Numbered from the stretch's first letter, positions 1 to 9,169 are shown. The stretch: DNA of 64,000 bases from Alphaproteobacteria bacterium (GCA_017470165.1 JAFUEX010000024.1:1-64000); one strand, 5' to 3'. The notes: generated by a model from the letters alone, not told the origin. Translations and numbers: made by a program.

Positions 1-293
1 ATTATTTGTCAAACAACTAATAGTGGAAATGAATTTCGCGCAAAAGTAGAGGAATGAGAAAAAGTCAACGGAATACAAAATGATAGAGGAAGAATCAGTG
101 ACAAAAATGCGGCGAAAAAATTATAAAAAAATTTTGCATTGGGGGATAAAAAGAGGATTTTTGCTGATTTGGGGTTATTTTACTTACTCCCGAATTGGAA
201 AACACAACTTCGAATCCGCAAATTATGTGAAATCTGAGTACCAATATGAAAACCATAGGGACAAGGGAGATTTTTTGACGAGGAGACCCCTGA

Positions 294-321
294 TTTTTCT
301 GTGACATCCGTCACAGAAAAA
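294..321. repeat. perfect inverted repeat, 12-bp arms
   Basis: Arms TTTTTCTGTGAC (294-305) and GTCACAGAAAAA (310-321) flank the 4-base loop ATCC. The T-run precedes and the A-run follows the stem, so the polarity is wrong for an intrinsic terminator on either strand. It more likely belongs to the intergenic repeat family of this region. Confidence 0.75.
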
Positions 322-558
322 GGGGTGACAGCAAGGGCTTTGGGTGCATAATGGTCGGGAGACCCCTTACTCGCCATTCTGCAAACGGCTCGGGAGTGAC
401 ATTCCTCTTGTGACGATGAGACACCTGATTCGCCGCGATGCAGCGAAGGGATGACAGAAAGAAAGGCAAGGGAGGCAGCAAGAGGGGCTCTTGGGTGTCG
501 CGGAAAAAGAGGCGATGGGATAAGGAAAAAGTTGGTGGTATATTTCGGCAAAAATTTC

Positions 559-587
559 TTGCTTTTTATTTATTTGCATTATATTGA
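559..587 (+). promoter_or_regulatory. putative promoter of tRNA-Arg
   Basis: TTGCTT (559-564) and TATTGA (582-587) are separated by 17 bases, about 13 bases before the tRNA 5' end. The match to the sigma-70 consensus is only fair. Confidence 0.4.
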
Positions 588-599
588 AAGAAATGGTCT

Positions 600-676
600 G
601 TCTGCGTAGCTCAGTAGGATAGAGCACAAGCCTCCTAAGCTTGGGGTCGTGGGTTCGACTCCCGCCGCAGACGCCA
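600..676 (+). tRNA. tRNA-Arg (anticodon CCT)
   Basis: The cloverleaf folds fully. Acceptor strands GTCTGCG (600-606) and CGCAGAC (666-672) pair perfectly, followed by G673 and an encoded CCA (674-676). The anticodon stem CAAGC/GCTTG encloses the loop CTCCTAA, with anticodon CCT at 634-636, reading AGG. The T-arm contains the canonical GGTTCGA. Confidence 0.97.
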
Positions 677-730
677 TTTTTTAATTTGATTTTCTATCAT
701 CCTATTGGAGATATGACTACTGCTCCTGTT

Positions 731-1846
731 TTATTTCGTTTTGGAAGAAGCTAATTTTTCCAAAAACCTAAGTTGAATCTCCGCTAACTGTTCCACTGAT
801 TTTACCTCAACATATTCGCCAGAGGCGTGCATCCCTTCGCCGGAGCCCGAGTGCATAATCACGGTTGAACCTCGGGCAGCAAATTCGCGCGCATCGGTAG
901 CACCACCTTCGTACTCAAATTTGATTTTATGTTGCAAAACCTGTTCTGCCAATTTCCTGTAAGCTGCAATATGCGGGTTTTTCTCGTCCATTACCACCGG
1001 TATACTGGCAGATATAATTTCATATTCCGCACCTTTTATCATCGCTTTGTCTAAGTTCTTCTTTAAGCTGTCAAGGCTGGAGGTCTCAATCAGCCGCACA
1101 TCCAACAAAGCCTCGCAATAATCGGAAATAATATTAGCCACCTTGCCGCCTTCAATTTTAGCCACGTGTAGCGTGTCCACCCATTTGTTACGCGGCTTTG
1201 CGCCATTAAGGTCATAAGCAGGATAAAATTTGCGCACATTACTCAGCACCTTAAACATTAGCTCGTTAGCATCAACGCCCTCCCACGGCAACGAGCCGTG
1301 AGCTTCGCGACCATGAGTTTTTATTTTGACAAACACCGGATTTTTGCATTTGACAATCAGTTTTCTGATATCGCCGCCAACATCATTATCCAAAACTATA
1401 TCTGCTTTGATTTTGGCATATTTCGCTAAAAAGGCCTTGGTTCCTTTTGAGCCTTTTTCCTCATCAGAAGATAAAATAATGCCGAATTTAAGCGGCAATT
1501 TCCGCTCAATCACATATTGCATCGAATTGAGCGCCACCGCGGCAAACGACTTCATATCCAACGAGCCGCGACCATAAAGCCGGCCATCTTTCAATGTCGG
1601 CTTAAACATCTTGTCTTCGGCCGGCACCACATCCAAATGCCCCAAAACCAACGCGTCAAAATCCGTCCCGCGGCAATTTCGGATAAAAATTACCGGCGCG
1701 GCATCCTTTTTGGTAAAAATATCTACCTTGGCGCCCAATAAGGTCATCATATTTTTGACATAAGCAAATGCCTGATTGATTTCCGATGCATTGCCGGTAG
1801 TGGTGCGAAACCGCATCAATTCCTGAGCTACTTCAATTATCTTCAT
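731..1846 (-). CDS. M20-family zinc metallopeptidase (ArgE/DapE/CPG2-like)
   Basis: This 371-residue cytosolic protein has the M20 layout of a metal-dependent amidohydrolase or peptidase. GHLDVVP (His70, Asp72) supplies the first metal ligand, GRGSLDMK (Asp97) the bridging Asp, SSDEEKGS (Glu129/130) the catalytic Glu and ligand, and GGATDAR and MHASGEYV the C-terminal substrate and metal residues. M20 members include acetylornithine deacetylase, succinyl-diaminopimelate desuccinylase and dipeptidases, and the motifs seen do not separate these. The expected acidic ligand after the dimerisation boundary appears as NDVGG (about 154-158) instead of the more usual D-E-P/E-G-G pattern. The next gene is divergent and functionally unrelated. 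Confidence 0.85.
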   Translation of the reverse strand: MKIIEVAQELMRFRTTTGNASEINQAFAYVKNMMTLLGAKVDIFTKKDAAPVIFIRNCRGTDFDALVLGHLDVVPAEDKMFKPTLKDGRLYGRGSLDMKSFAAVALNSMQYVIERKLPLKFGIILSSDEEKGSKGTKAFLAKYAKIKADIVLDNDVGGDIRKLIVKCKNPVFVKIKTHGREAHGSLPWEGVDANELMFKVLSNVRKFYPAYDLNGAKPRNKWVDTLHVAKIEGGKVANIISDYCEALLDVRLIETSSLDSLKKNLDKAMIKGAEYEIISASIPVVMDEKNPHIAAYRKLAEQVLQHKIKFEYEGGATDAREFAARGSTVIMHSGSGEGMHASGEYVEVKSVEQLAEIQLRFLEKLASSKTK

Positions 1847-1935
1847 TTTTTTGTATCCTTTTTTACCATTTATTCACATTATGGTGAGATAATAGATAAA
1901 AATGATAAAAAAAGATTTAAAAGAGGCGCCGCATA

Positions 1936-2445
1936 ATGAAAAGAATTTTACTTGTCCTGATTATAGCTTGTTTGGCCGGAGTTATTGCTGCTGTGGCGCA
2001 AGAACACAAAGACCGAGAAAAGAACTCTCATTCGTTGCCGCGTTTCGTCTCTTTGCGCGCAGATAAGGTCTATGCTCGCTCCGGCCCCGGAGTGCGTTAT
2101 CCCATTGAGTGGGTTTATACCCAAAAATCGGCACCGGTTGAGGTTATTTCCGAGTATGAAGATTGGCGACGAATCCGCGATTGGCAAGGCTCGGAAAGCT
2201 GGATTAAGGCTCAGATGCTGACACCGAAACGTTATGTTAAGGTTGTCACTTTGGGAGAAAATAATCTCTATGCCAAAGATAATTACAAGTCTAAGATTGT
2301 CGCCAAAATTGAAGATGAAGTGGTGGGCGAGGTTAAGAAATGTCCGGCGGATAATTCGTTTTGCCTGTTGCAATTCGGCACATATCAGGGCTGGATGCCG
2401 CGTCAGAGCCTATTTGGCATTTATCCTGACGAAATTGTTGATTAG
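1936..2445 (+). CDS. exported bacterial SH3-domain protein
   Basis: This 169-residue protein starts with a signal peptide (about residues 1-22, ending AVAQ), so it is probably periplasmic. Residues ~38-92 and ~100-160 form two SH3b-like repeats, with VYARSGPGVRYPIEWVY and a tryptophan-rich stretch in the first. Such proteins are common in alphaproteobacteria and are thought to bind cell-wall or protein ligands; no catalytic residues are visible. The gene is monocistronic, convergent with the kinase gene that ends 10 bases downstream. A purine-rich AAGAGG lies before the ATG. Confidence 0.75.
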   Translation: MKRILLVLIIACLAGVIAAVAQEHKDREKNSHSLPRFVSLRADKVYARSGPGVRYPIEWVYTQKSAPVEVISEYEDWRRIRDWQGSESWIKAQMLTPKRYVKVVTLGENNLYAKDNYKSKIVAKIEDEVVGEVKKCPADNSFCLLQFGTYQGWMPRQSLFGIYPDEIVD

Positions 2446-2454
2446 TTCGGATTT

Positions 2455-3909
2455 TTATGGCGCCAGCTCAAACAAGTCGAGCGGCAAATCATTAGCCAAA
2501 ACCAACGCAATGGTGAGCCATATAAATGCATAGATTTGCAAGACATTGCTGATAATTTTGTTTTGCAACGGCTTAAAATAGTGCGCACCGTACTTAAACA
2601 TACGGTTCACCCAAAAGAGAATCGTTATTTCGGCGATTATCTGCAATCCCAAACTGATGTGTTGCAAACGCGGCGAAAACGGCATAAGCAACTTGTGCAG
2701 CAAGGTAAAAAATACCACATACAACAAACATAATCCGGCAAATACCGCTCGCATCCGCGTGTCGAATTGCCGCAAATGTTCTTTTTGGGCCTGAATTTTC
2801 TCGGTGTTCATATGCGAAATTTCAATTCCGCGCAGGGTCTCAGGTTCTTGTTTTTGTTTTTTCAGCTCATCTAATTTGCGGTTAAATTTGCCGTCCACCA
2901 AACACAAACCGCACCCCTTAGAGGTAAAATAAGCGTGATTGGGGTTGTTATGGCACTTTTTGAGCCCGTGCATCAATTTCCAAAGATGCTCCTGCCACTC
3001 AAAAGCCGTCGGGCGCTTGCAATCTTGGCAAAAGGCTCGCTCAAACAGTTCCAACGTTTCTTTGTTAAAATACTCGTGAATGCTGTAAGGGTGCGGATAT
3101 TGATAATCATCCGGCCACAATCCATAAGCATAATGATATTGTTCTATACGATTTTGAATGGTGAGCATCGCGGCATTTTTATTTTTCGGAGTTCCAGAAA
3201 AAGGATGTATGCCGTTGTTGAGCAGCCGAAAGATAATAACCGCCAGCGCAAACAAATCCTGTTCCTCTCCCATCTCGGCACAACTGAGTTTCATCCCTTC
3301 GGGATAGATATATTCTTCCGAAACAAACTCCGCCGGATAGCGAGTGTTTTCACCGGCAATGGCAAAACCATCGCAGTCTACCATCGCCACCAGCATCGTC
3401 TTTTTGTAGACATAAATGTTGGAGGGTTTTAAGTCGATGACATAATGTCCGCATTTGTGCAAGGCATTAATCATCAGCGCCACATTATAAGCGGCAAAAA
3501 CCCGATAGGCATATTTTTCCGACAAGCCCAATTTTTGACGAACGGCCTTTTGCATAAAATGGTCCAAAGATACCGCCCGCTCCATATCAATCAGGGGCAT
3601 AATATACCCGACGCAAAAACCCCGTTCATCATCCAGCAAGGCCTCGGGCCAAGCAATTTGGATATATTCGTCGCCATCCACATTGACTGAGCGAAAATCC
3701 GGCTTATTAAGCAGCATAGCCTGCAATTTTTGCCGATTGGTTGCCGATTTATCGGTGCTATGAAAAATTTTGGCCACATAATCCGGCTTTTTATCTATCA
3801 GATATATCTTGCCGGAAGCTCCGCCTTTATTAATCATTTTTCCCAAAGCAATTTTCTCAAAACTGCCATCGGCATAAACTGCGTTGTATATCTGTTTTGT
3901 TTCGGCCAT
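2455..3909 (-). CDS. TerY-triad Ser/Thr protein kinase with C-terminal membrane anchor
   Basis: The kinase core (residues ~15-310) is recognisable: glycine loop NKGGASGKIY, ATP-binding Lys47 in YVAKIF, catalytic loop VIDLKPSNIYV (Asp159, Lys161, Asn164) and metal-binding DGF at 180-182. After the core comes a cysteine/histidine cluster (CHNNPNHAYF...CGLC, about 318-336) that could bind zinc, then roughly three hydrophobic segments (~388-480), so the kinase is probably tethered to the inner membrane. It is the third gene of a minus-strand set after a VWA protein and a PP2C phosphatase, one base past the phosphatase stop. This trio is the known kinase/phosphatase/VWA triad associated with ter-type stress modules. 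The substrate is unknown. Confidence 0.85.
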   Translation of the reverse strand: MAETKQIYNAVYADGSFEKIALGKMINKGGASGKIYLIDKKPDYVAKIFHSTDKSATNRQKLQAMLLNKPDFRSVNVDGDEYIQIAWPEALLDDERGFCVGYIMPLIDMERAVSLDHFMQKAVRQKLGLSEKYAYRVFAAYNVALMINALHKCGHYVIDLKPSNIYVYKKTMLVAMVDCDGFAIAGENTRYPAEFVSEEYIYPEGMKLSCAEMGEEQDLFALAVIIFRLLNNGIHPFSGTPKNKNAAMLTIQNRIEQYHYAYGLWPDDYQYPHPYSIHEYFNKETLELFERAFCQDCKRPTAFEWQEHLWKLMHGLKKCHNNPNHAYFTSKGCGLCLVDGKFNRKLDELKKQKQEPETLRGIEISHMNTEKIQAQKEHLRQFDTRMRAVFAGLCLLYVVFFTLLHKLLMPFSPRLQHISLGLQIIAEITILFWVNRMFKYGAHYFKPLQNKIISNVLQIYAFIWLTIALVLANDLPLDLFELAP

Positions 3910-3910
3910 T

Positions 3911-4651
3911 TTATGACACCTTTATCCACATCAAAGTTTTGTCATCGGGGTTAAGATGCTGCGCCTTCGAAGCGCTCAAAGTATTAAACAAAGCTCTTGA
4001 TGCCTTAAGTGTGTTTTTTTCGGCACTTAAAAAGTTATGAATCGGCAAGATAAACCGGTGCTCAATATCCTGAAAATCCGGTTGAAAAGCAAATGATGTA
4101 ACTCCGTCGGACATCAAAAATATGGCTTCGGCATTGGCGAATCGGGTAAACCGCAGCGAGCTTTTCCAATATTTTTGAGTAAAGAAAAAGGTTTCGCAAG
4201 AACAGCAGCCGTTTTCCGGCCTTGAGGCTCGAAAGTAATCATCGTGCAGTGACAAAGCCGCTCCATCACCGATATGAAAAAAAATGCCTTTGTTATGATT
4301 ATAGACTACACCGACCACGGTGGCGGCAAACGAATCCAATCCGGTCTCGTTTTGCGGCCCGTTCAACCGATGTATTGTCAATATCTGCCGCGCTGTTTCT
4401 ATCGCTTTTTTGATTTCGTCTTCAATACCTGAAAAATCGGCATCTGCCAAAATATCACACAGCTTGTTGCATAAAACACGAGCACCAATTCGTCCGTACT
4501 TGGCCGAACCGGCACCGTCGGAAAGCACTGCTACCAAATTTTTGCCGCGGCGATGCCGGCAATAATCCTGACAAGGCAGATTATTGTTAAGATGCGTCAA
4601 GCCGGTGACGCTGGCCGAAATAATTTTGAACCGTCGCCTGCTATTTGTCAT
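3911..4651 (-). CDS. PP2C-family protein phosphatase of the TerY triad
   Basis: About 246 residues from the chosen start. PP2C metal-binding motifs are present: VLSDGAGSAKYGRIGA near the N terminus, HIGDGAALSL mid-protein and LMSDGVTSF in the C-terminal half. It should be a Mn/Mg-dependent Ser/Thr phosphatase opposing the neighbouring kinase. An open frame extends to 4717, but ATG 4651 is preferred: a GAGG ribosome site (4667-4670) precedes it, and the start overlaps the end of the VWA gene by 11 bases (translational coupling). No signal peptide or membrane segment is visible. Confidence 0.85.
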   Translation of the reverse strand: MTNSRRRFKIISASVTGLTHLNNNLPCQDYCRHRRGKNLVAVLSDGAGSAKYGRIGARVLCNKLCDILADADFSGIEDEIKKAIETARQILTIHRLNGPQNETGLDSFAATVVGVVYNHNKGIFFHIGDGAALSLHDDYFRASRPENGCCSCETFFFTQKYWKSSLRFTRFANAEAIFLMSDGVTSFAFQPDFQDIEHRFILPIHNFLSAEKNTLKASRALFNTLSASKAQHLNPDDKTLMWIKVS

Positions 4652-5324
4652 CCCAATCGCCAGTGTCCTCAAAAAGTTCCGGAGCATTGGGCGCCGCTCT
4701 TGATACACAAGACACACTGCGGCTGAGCCATAAGAAAAATTCTGTAAAGCGCAAACCGCTCAAACGCTTGGGCGAATTGGTGGAAAACATTGCCAGCTTG
4801 TCGAGATTGGCATCTTTGGTGCCGACCGCGTGAATCACCACTTTTTTCTTGTTTTGCGCCTCGCGGCACTTGGCGGCAATAATCTCCCAATCATAATCTG
4901 TAGGCTCGCCGTCGCTGATAAGAAAAATCCACGGCCGCTTGGAGGTAATTCCACAGCTGTCATAGAGGCTCTTTTGCGCCTCAATTTTATCAAGCGCCAT
5001 ATCCATTGCCTTGCCCAAGGGAGTAAGCCCGCCGGCCTCCATTACCGGAGCTTCAAAATTCATCGCATCGGTCCAATCGGTAGAAACCACCGCCTCGTCT
5101 TTGCCAAAGGCCTTAATAATCAGCAACTGCACTCTTGATGAGGCATCAATATCGTCTTTGAGCTCCTGTTCCAAGGCTTTCAAGCCGGCGTTGAGCTGCT
5201 TGATGGGCTCGCCGCGCATTGAACCTGAGCAGTCAAGCACCAAAACACAAGGTGTGCGCTCATTGGCATTGTCGGCAAACTCAACATAGGGTATCATCTC
5301 GTTATCAAGATTAGTGTCAGCCAT
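4641..5324 (-). CDS. TerY-like von Willebrand factor A (VWA) domain protein
   Basis: This 227-residue protein is essentially one VWA domain. The metal-ion-dependent adhesion site is intact: DCSGS at residues 31-35 (DxSxS), a Thr in GGLTPLG (~97) and SDGEPTD (~138). Metal-binding VWA domains of the TerY class act as scaffolds. Start chosen at MADTN (5324) because AGGA lies 6 bases upstream; an in-frame ATG at 5342 lacks this. It is followed by overlapping PP2C and kinase genes, giving the VWA-phosphatase-kinase order. No TerC, TerD or TelA gene is seen nearby, so the triad stands without the usual tellurium-resistance partners. Confidence 0.85.
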   Translation of the reverse strand: MADTNLDNEMIPYVEFADNANERTPCVLVLDCSGSMRGEPIKQLNAGLKALEQELKDDIDASSRVQLLIIKAFGKDEAVVSTDWTDAMNFEAPVMEAGGLTPLGKAMDMALDKIEAQKSLYDSCGITSKRPWIFLISDGEPTDYDWEIIAAKCREAQNKKKVVIHAVGTKDANLDKLAMFSTNSPKRLSGLRFTEFFLWLSRSVSCVSRAAPNAPELFEDTGDWDDK

Positions 5325-5345
5325 AATTTTTCCTTTTTGCAATTG

Positions 5346-5471
5346 TTATTGATTATAGGGATAGGTGTGCGGGTAGCCGCTGTCTTTATAAGGGGTCGGC
5401 TTGGCCGATTTGCCGCAGCCGGAGGCCAAAATCACGGTTAGAAGACATAAGAAGATAAATATTTTTTTCAT
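5346..5471 (-). CDS. small lipoprotein (41 aa), LptM-like
   Basis: The peptide begins MKKIFIFLCLLTVILASGCG and ends with a proline/tyrosine-rich tail containing YPHTYPYNQ. It has a lysine N-terminus, a hydrophobic stretch and a Cys in ASGC that fits a lipobox imperfectly (Ala at -3), followed by a short hydrophilic tail. Tiny outer-membrane lipoproteins of this shape in proteobacteria include LptM/YifL, which assists LPS-transport assembly; the YPxTYP tail resembles alphaproteobacterial versions, but this assignment is inference. AAAGGA lies 8 bases before the ATG. It sits 21 bases upstream of the VWA gene and may lead that operon. Confidence 0.7.
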   Translation of the reverse strand: MKKIFIFLCLLTVILASGCGKSAKPTPYKDSGYPHTYPYNQ

Positions 5472-5540
5472 ATACAATTCCTTTACTTATTTCGTATATA
5501 CTATCAGCACAGTTTGAAAATGGTTAGTTAATTTTGAGTT

Positions 5541-6074
5541 ATGCATAAAAAAATGATGAAAAAATTTTTGATAATCGTTTGTTTAGTCGTTTGGGGGCTG
5601 GTCAGCGAAGCTCAGGCCAAGGTTAATATATTTGCTTATTCGCGTCCGGCACCCGAAACCAAAGTTTATGATTCTTTGGGAAAAAGCGTGGGTTTTGCCG
5701 ATTACCGCGGCGATTTTATTATTGCCGTATTTTGGTCAAAGACCTGCATTCCCTGTTTGCGAGAGATGCCTGATTTGAAGTCTTTTGTGCAAAAAACCGA
5801 AGGCAACGGAATAAAGGTTATGCTGATTTCGTCGGAAAAAGAATGGATAAGCGCCAACGAACAAGAGGAGCTGCTTAAAAAGCACGGCGGAGACGGAATC
5901 GCTCATTTCGTAGACCGCAAATCCGCATTGGCCAACGAGTTTGGCATATTCAGCTCACCGCACTCGGTACTGATTAATGTGGATGGGATGGAAATCGGAC
6001 GCATCCGCGGGGCGGTCGATTGGGACGATGAAGAGGTAATAGAGTATATCTACAAGCTGCGCGCCACCCATTGA
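5541..6074 (+). CDS. exported thioredoxin-like (TlpA/ResA-type) protein
   Basis: 177 residues with an N-terminal signal peptide or anchor (about 1-26). The thioredoxin fold contains the redox motif CIPC (Cys69, Cys72) in FWSKTCIPCL. The cis-Pro loop reads SSPHS, where Ser replaces the usual Thr. TlpA-type proteins keep periplasmic cysteines reduced, for example in cytochrome maturation, but the client here is unknown. The start is uncertain between the ATG at 5541 and ATGs 12-15 bases downstream, since no clear ribosome site is seen. It is divergent from the lipoprotein/TerY operon. Confidence 0.8.
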   Translation: MHKKMMKKFLIIVCLVVWGLVSEAQAKVNIFAYSRPAPETKVYDSLGKSVGFADYRGDFIIAVFWSKTCIPCLREMPDLKSFVQKTEGNGIKVMLISSEKEWISANEQEELLKKHGGDGIAHFVDRKSALANEFGIFSSPHSVLINVDGMEIGRIRGAVDWDDEEVIEYIYKLRATH

Positions 6075-6219
6075 TTTATAGTCCGCACCACTAAAAAATC
6101 GGCGAGCGAACGAACCCCCGAATAATGGTGTTCTGCTTGTTAAATTATCGAAAAATCTGCTTGAGAAACTAAGAGTTTTGTTTTATCTTGGGCTTGATAT
6201 TCAAGGGGTTTAACAAAAT

Positions 6220-8214
6220 ATGTCAGATTTATTTGATTCAACAGCAGTGCAAAGCAAAACTTATGATGCGGGTTCAATTGAGGTTTTAGAAGGATTGGAG
6301 CCGGTAAGGCACCGTCCGGGGATGTACATAGGCGGAGTTGATGAAACGGCTCTGCATCATTTGGTGGCCGAAATTTTAGACAATTCGATGGATGAAGCGG
6401 TGGCCGGTTTTGCCAGTCGTATTGATGTGGCGCTCAATGCCGACTATTCAATAACTATTGTGGACAACGGCCGCGGTATTCCAGTAGATAACCATCCCAA
6501 ATATCCTGACAAATCGGCATTGGAGGTTATCTTAACCACCTTGCATTCCGGCGGAAAGTTCGGCGGCAATGCTTATAAAGTATCGGGAGGATTGCACGGC
6601 GTCGGATTGTCGGTGGTCAATGCCTTATCCGAAAGTTTGGTAGTGGAAGTGGCGCGTGACAAAAAACTTTATCGGCAAACTTATGCCAAAGGTAAACCCC
6701 AAACTGCGGTCGAATTAGTCGGAACGGTGGTAAACCGCCGCGGGACTTCAATTACTTTCAAACCGGATGCGGAAATTTTCGGACAATCGGCTCATCTTTT
6801 GCCGGCGCGGATTTTCCGGATGGCTCGGGCTAAAGCCTTTTTATTTAAGGGGGTAAAAATTTTTTGGCACTGCGCAGCGGAGCTCATCGGCGAAAGCGAG
6901 ATTGCTAATGTGCCCACCGAATGCGAATTATGCTTCCCGAACGGGGTGGCCGATTTCTTAAATTTTTCTATCGGCGACAAGGCAATCATCAATCGTCGGC
7001 CGTTTACCGGAGAAGCGCTGCTGGACAATGATGAAGGCAAGGTTGAGTGGGCAATTACTTGGCCGGAAGATGAAAACGGTTTTTGCTACTCCTATTGCAA
7101 CACGGTAATTACGCCTTTTGGCGGAACGCATGAGGCCGGTTTTAAGTCGGCATTGCTTAAAGGACTCAAAGAATACGGCGAAATGGTCAACAATAAGAAG
7201 GCCGCCGCCATCACAGCAGAAGATTTTTTGAGCAATGCGGCGGTTATGCTTTCGGTGTTCATCCGCGACCCGCAATTTCAAGGGCAGACCAAGGATAAAC
7301 TAACTTCGGCCAAGGCAACGCGGCTGGTGGAATCCGCGGTAAAAGATTCTTTTGATCATTGGCTGTCGGCAGATTTGGAAAATGCCGCAGTGCTGCTGGA
7401 TTATGCAATTGAACACGCCGAATCGCGCAAAAGGAAAAAAGAAGAAAAAGAAAAAATCCGCAAAAGCCCTACCAAAAGACTGCGTTTGCCGGGGAAACTG
7501 GCTGACTGCGCCAAAGGTTCGGCAGAAAATACCGAGATTTTTATCGTTGAGGGAGATTCGGCCGGCGGCTCGGCCAAACAGGGACGCGACCGCCAAACAC
7601 AGGCTATTTTGCCGCTCAGAGGTAAAATTTTGAATGTCGCCAGCGCCTCAATTGAAAAAATCGCCCAAAATCAAGAAATCAAAGATATGATAGAAGCCTT
7701 GGGATGCGGCACCAAAGACAATTATCGTGAAGAGAACCTGCGTTATGAGAAAATCATTATTATGACAGATGCCGATGTGGACGGGGCGCATATTGCCTCT
7801 TTGCTGATGACGTTTTTCTATCAGCATATGCCTCAGTTGATTGCCGGCGGACATTTGTATATTGCCACCCCGCCACTGTATAAAATTGCGGTGGGCGGCA
7901 AGAATTACTATGCTTTGGATGATGCTGACAAAGACAAGATTTTATCAAAGGTAGTCAAGGGCAACCAAAAACCGGACATCAGCCGTTTTAAGGGCTTGGG
8001 CGAGATGAGCTCGCAACAGCTCAAAGAGACAACCATGGATAAAAAGAATCGGATGTTGCTCAGGGTGATGATTCCCTCCACCTCAACCGAAGAGGGACGG
8101 GAAGAAGATTTTGAGACCCGTCGGCAAGTTGAGCGTTTGATGGGTAAAGACCCCGAACAACGGTTTAAGTTTATTATTGAGCGGGCGAAATTTGTGGAAG
8201 ATTTGGACATTTGA
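6220..8214 (+). CDS. parE: DNA topoisomerase IV subunit B
   Basis: 664 residues with the type IIA topoisomerase ATPase subunit layout. The GHKL ATPase domain has LDNSMDEAVAG, DNGRGIP and GGLHGVGLSVVNALS (residues ~48-130). The TOPRIM domain has EGDSAGGSAKQGRDR (~444) and DADVDGAHI (~515). With ParC it decatenates daughter chromosomes. ParE is preferred over GyrB because of RPGMYIGGVDETALHHL and the short length typical of alphaproteobacterial ParE. The ribosome site is AAGGGG upstream of ATG 6220. parC is not in the window. Confidence 0.93.
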   Translation: MSDLFDSTAVQSKTYDAGSIEVLEGLEPVRHRPGMYIGGVDETALHHLVAEILDNSMDEAVAGFASRIDVALNADYSITIVDNGRGIPVDNHPKYPDKSALEVILTTLHSGGKFGGNAYKVSGGLHGVGLSVVNALSESLVVEVARDKKLYRQTYAKGKPQTAVELVGTVVNRRGTSITFKPDAEIFGQSAHLLPARIFRMARAKAFLFKGVKIFWHCAAELIGESEIANVPTECELCFPNGVADFLNFSIGDKAIINRRPFTGEALLDNDEGKVEWAITWPEDENGFCYSYCNTVITPFGGTHEAGFKSALLKGLKEYGEMVNNKKAAAITAEDFLSNAAVMLSVFIRDPQFQGQTKDKLTSAKATRLVESAVKDSFDHWLSADLENAAVLLDYAIEHAESRKRKKEEKEKIRKSPTKRLRLPGKLADCAKGSAENTEIFIVEGDSAGGSAKQGRDRQTQAILPLRGKILNVASASIEKIAQNQEIKDMIEALGCGTKDNYREENLRYEKIIIMTDADVDGAHIASLLMTFFYQHMPQLIAGGHLYIATPPLYKIAVGGKNYYALDDADKDKILSKVVKGNQKPDISRFKGLGEMSSQQLKETTMDKKNRMLLRVMIPSTSTEEGREEDFETRRQVERLMGKDPEQRFKFIIERAKFVEDLDI

Positions 8215-8224
8215 GGTTTGATCT

Positions 8225-9169
8225 ATGAAATTATCGGCAGTTTTGGGCGCCATTTTTGTGGTAATTATTTGGGGTATTAATCCGGCCATCAGCAAACTGG
8301 GCTTGTTGGAGATTCCGCCGTTTACTTTTTTGACTATCCGTTATTTGATTACCGCATTGATATTTCTGCCGTTTGCCCGCCCGTATAAGCGCGAGCTCAA
8401 ACAGATGTTTGTGGTGGCGCTAACCTCCAATGTTATTACCAATATACTGATTTATATGGCTTATTTGGACCTTTCTCCGTCGGCCAGCTCCTTATTGCTG
8501 CAAACCGAAGGCCCCATTTCGGTAATTATGGCCTGTATATGGGCCAAAGAACGGATTAACATCAAGCAGGCTGTTTCGATTTTGTTGTCTTTTATCGGAG
8601 TGGGTGTGATTATCGGCATACCGCAAATGAGTTTGGCCGGAGTGGTGTTTATTATTTTGTCGCGGGTGTTTTGGGGAATTTGCCAAATTGTATTCAAAGA
8701 CACTAAGCATATTTCGGTTCCGGTATTTGCGGCTTATTCTTATCTGTTCGCTATTCCGTTCACCGCAGCCGGCTCAATTTTTTATGAGCATTATGATTAT
8801 CGCCGACTGGCCGAGGTTGATTGGAGCATAGCCGGTTGGTCAATGGCCTTTGAAGTGGTGATGCTGACAATCGTAATGTTTATGTGGCAACGTCTGATTG
8901 CCGCTAACGGAGTTAATAAAATCGCTCCGTTCAGCACTTTGAGAATTATTTTCGGCATTATGGCCGGTGTCTTGCTGTTTAACGACCCGCTGAATTGGCA
9001 GATTATTGCCGGTTCGGTGCTGGTAACTTTCGGCGTGGTGCTGACAATGAAAGAATTTAATATCATTTTGAAAACCCACGCCAAATCAATTATTGTTTAT
9101 CGCCGCGCCCATCGGCTGTTTATGGAGCGGCGCTTAAAACGCATAGCTTTGAGGAAAAAACATCGATGA
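8225..9169 (+). CDS. EamA-family (DMT superfamily) inner-membrane transporter
   Basis: A 314-residue, very hydrophobic protein with about ten membrane segments in two EamA-type halves (residues ~4-140 and ~150-285), ending in a long basic tail (RRAHRLFMERRLKRIALRKK) that should face the cytoplasm. Drug/metabolite transporters of this family export amino acids, metabolites or toxins; the substrate cannot be read from sequence. It starts 10 bases after parE and overlaps the next gene by 4 bases (ATGA). Confidence 0.85.
   Translation: MKLSAVLGAIFVVIIWGINPAISKLGLLEIPPFTFLTIRYLITALIFLPFARPYKRELKQMFVVALTSNVITNILIYMAYLDLSPSASSLLLQTEGPISVIMACIWAKERINIKQAVSILLSFIGVGVIIGIPQMSLAGVVFIILSRVFWGICQIVFKDTKHISVPVFAAYSYLFAIPFTAAGSIFYEHYDYRRLAEVDWSIAGWSMAFEVVMLTIVMFMWQRLIAANGVNKIAPFSTLRIIFGIMAGVLLFNDPLNWQIIAGSVLVTFGVVLTMKEFNIILKTHAKSIIVYRRAHRLFMERRLKRIALRKKHR

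Larger units (their letters stand above)
1..599. other. gene-free, repeat-like region
   Basis: I see no convincing gene here. Short open frames occur on both strands, but none has a Shine-Dalgarno-supported start or a recognisable protein. The stretch carries variants of a short phrase: GAGACCCCTGATT near 283 and GAGACACCTGATT near 418, and GGGTGACAG / GGGATGACAG near 324 and 429. This suggests degenerate dispersed intergenic repeats. The last 40 bases hold the putative promoter of tRNA-Arg. Confidence 0.6.

Noticed and set aside
180..627. open frames in the first 600 bases
   Set aside because: They run through repeat-like sequence and the tRNA; no ribosome site or family.
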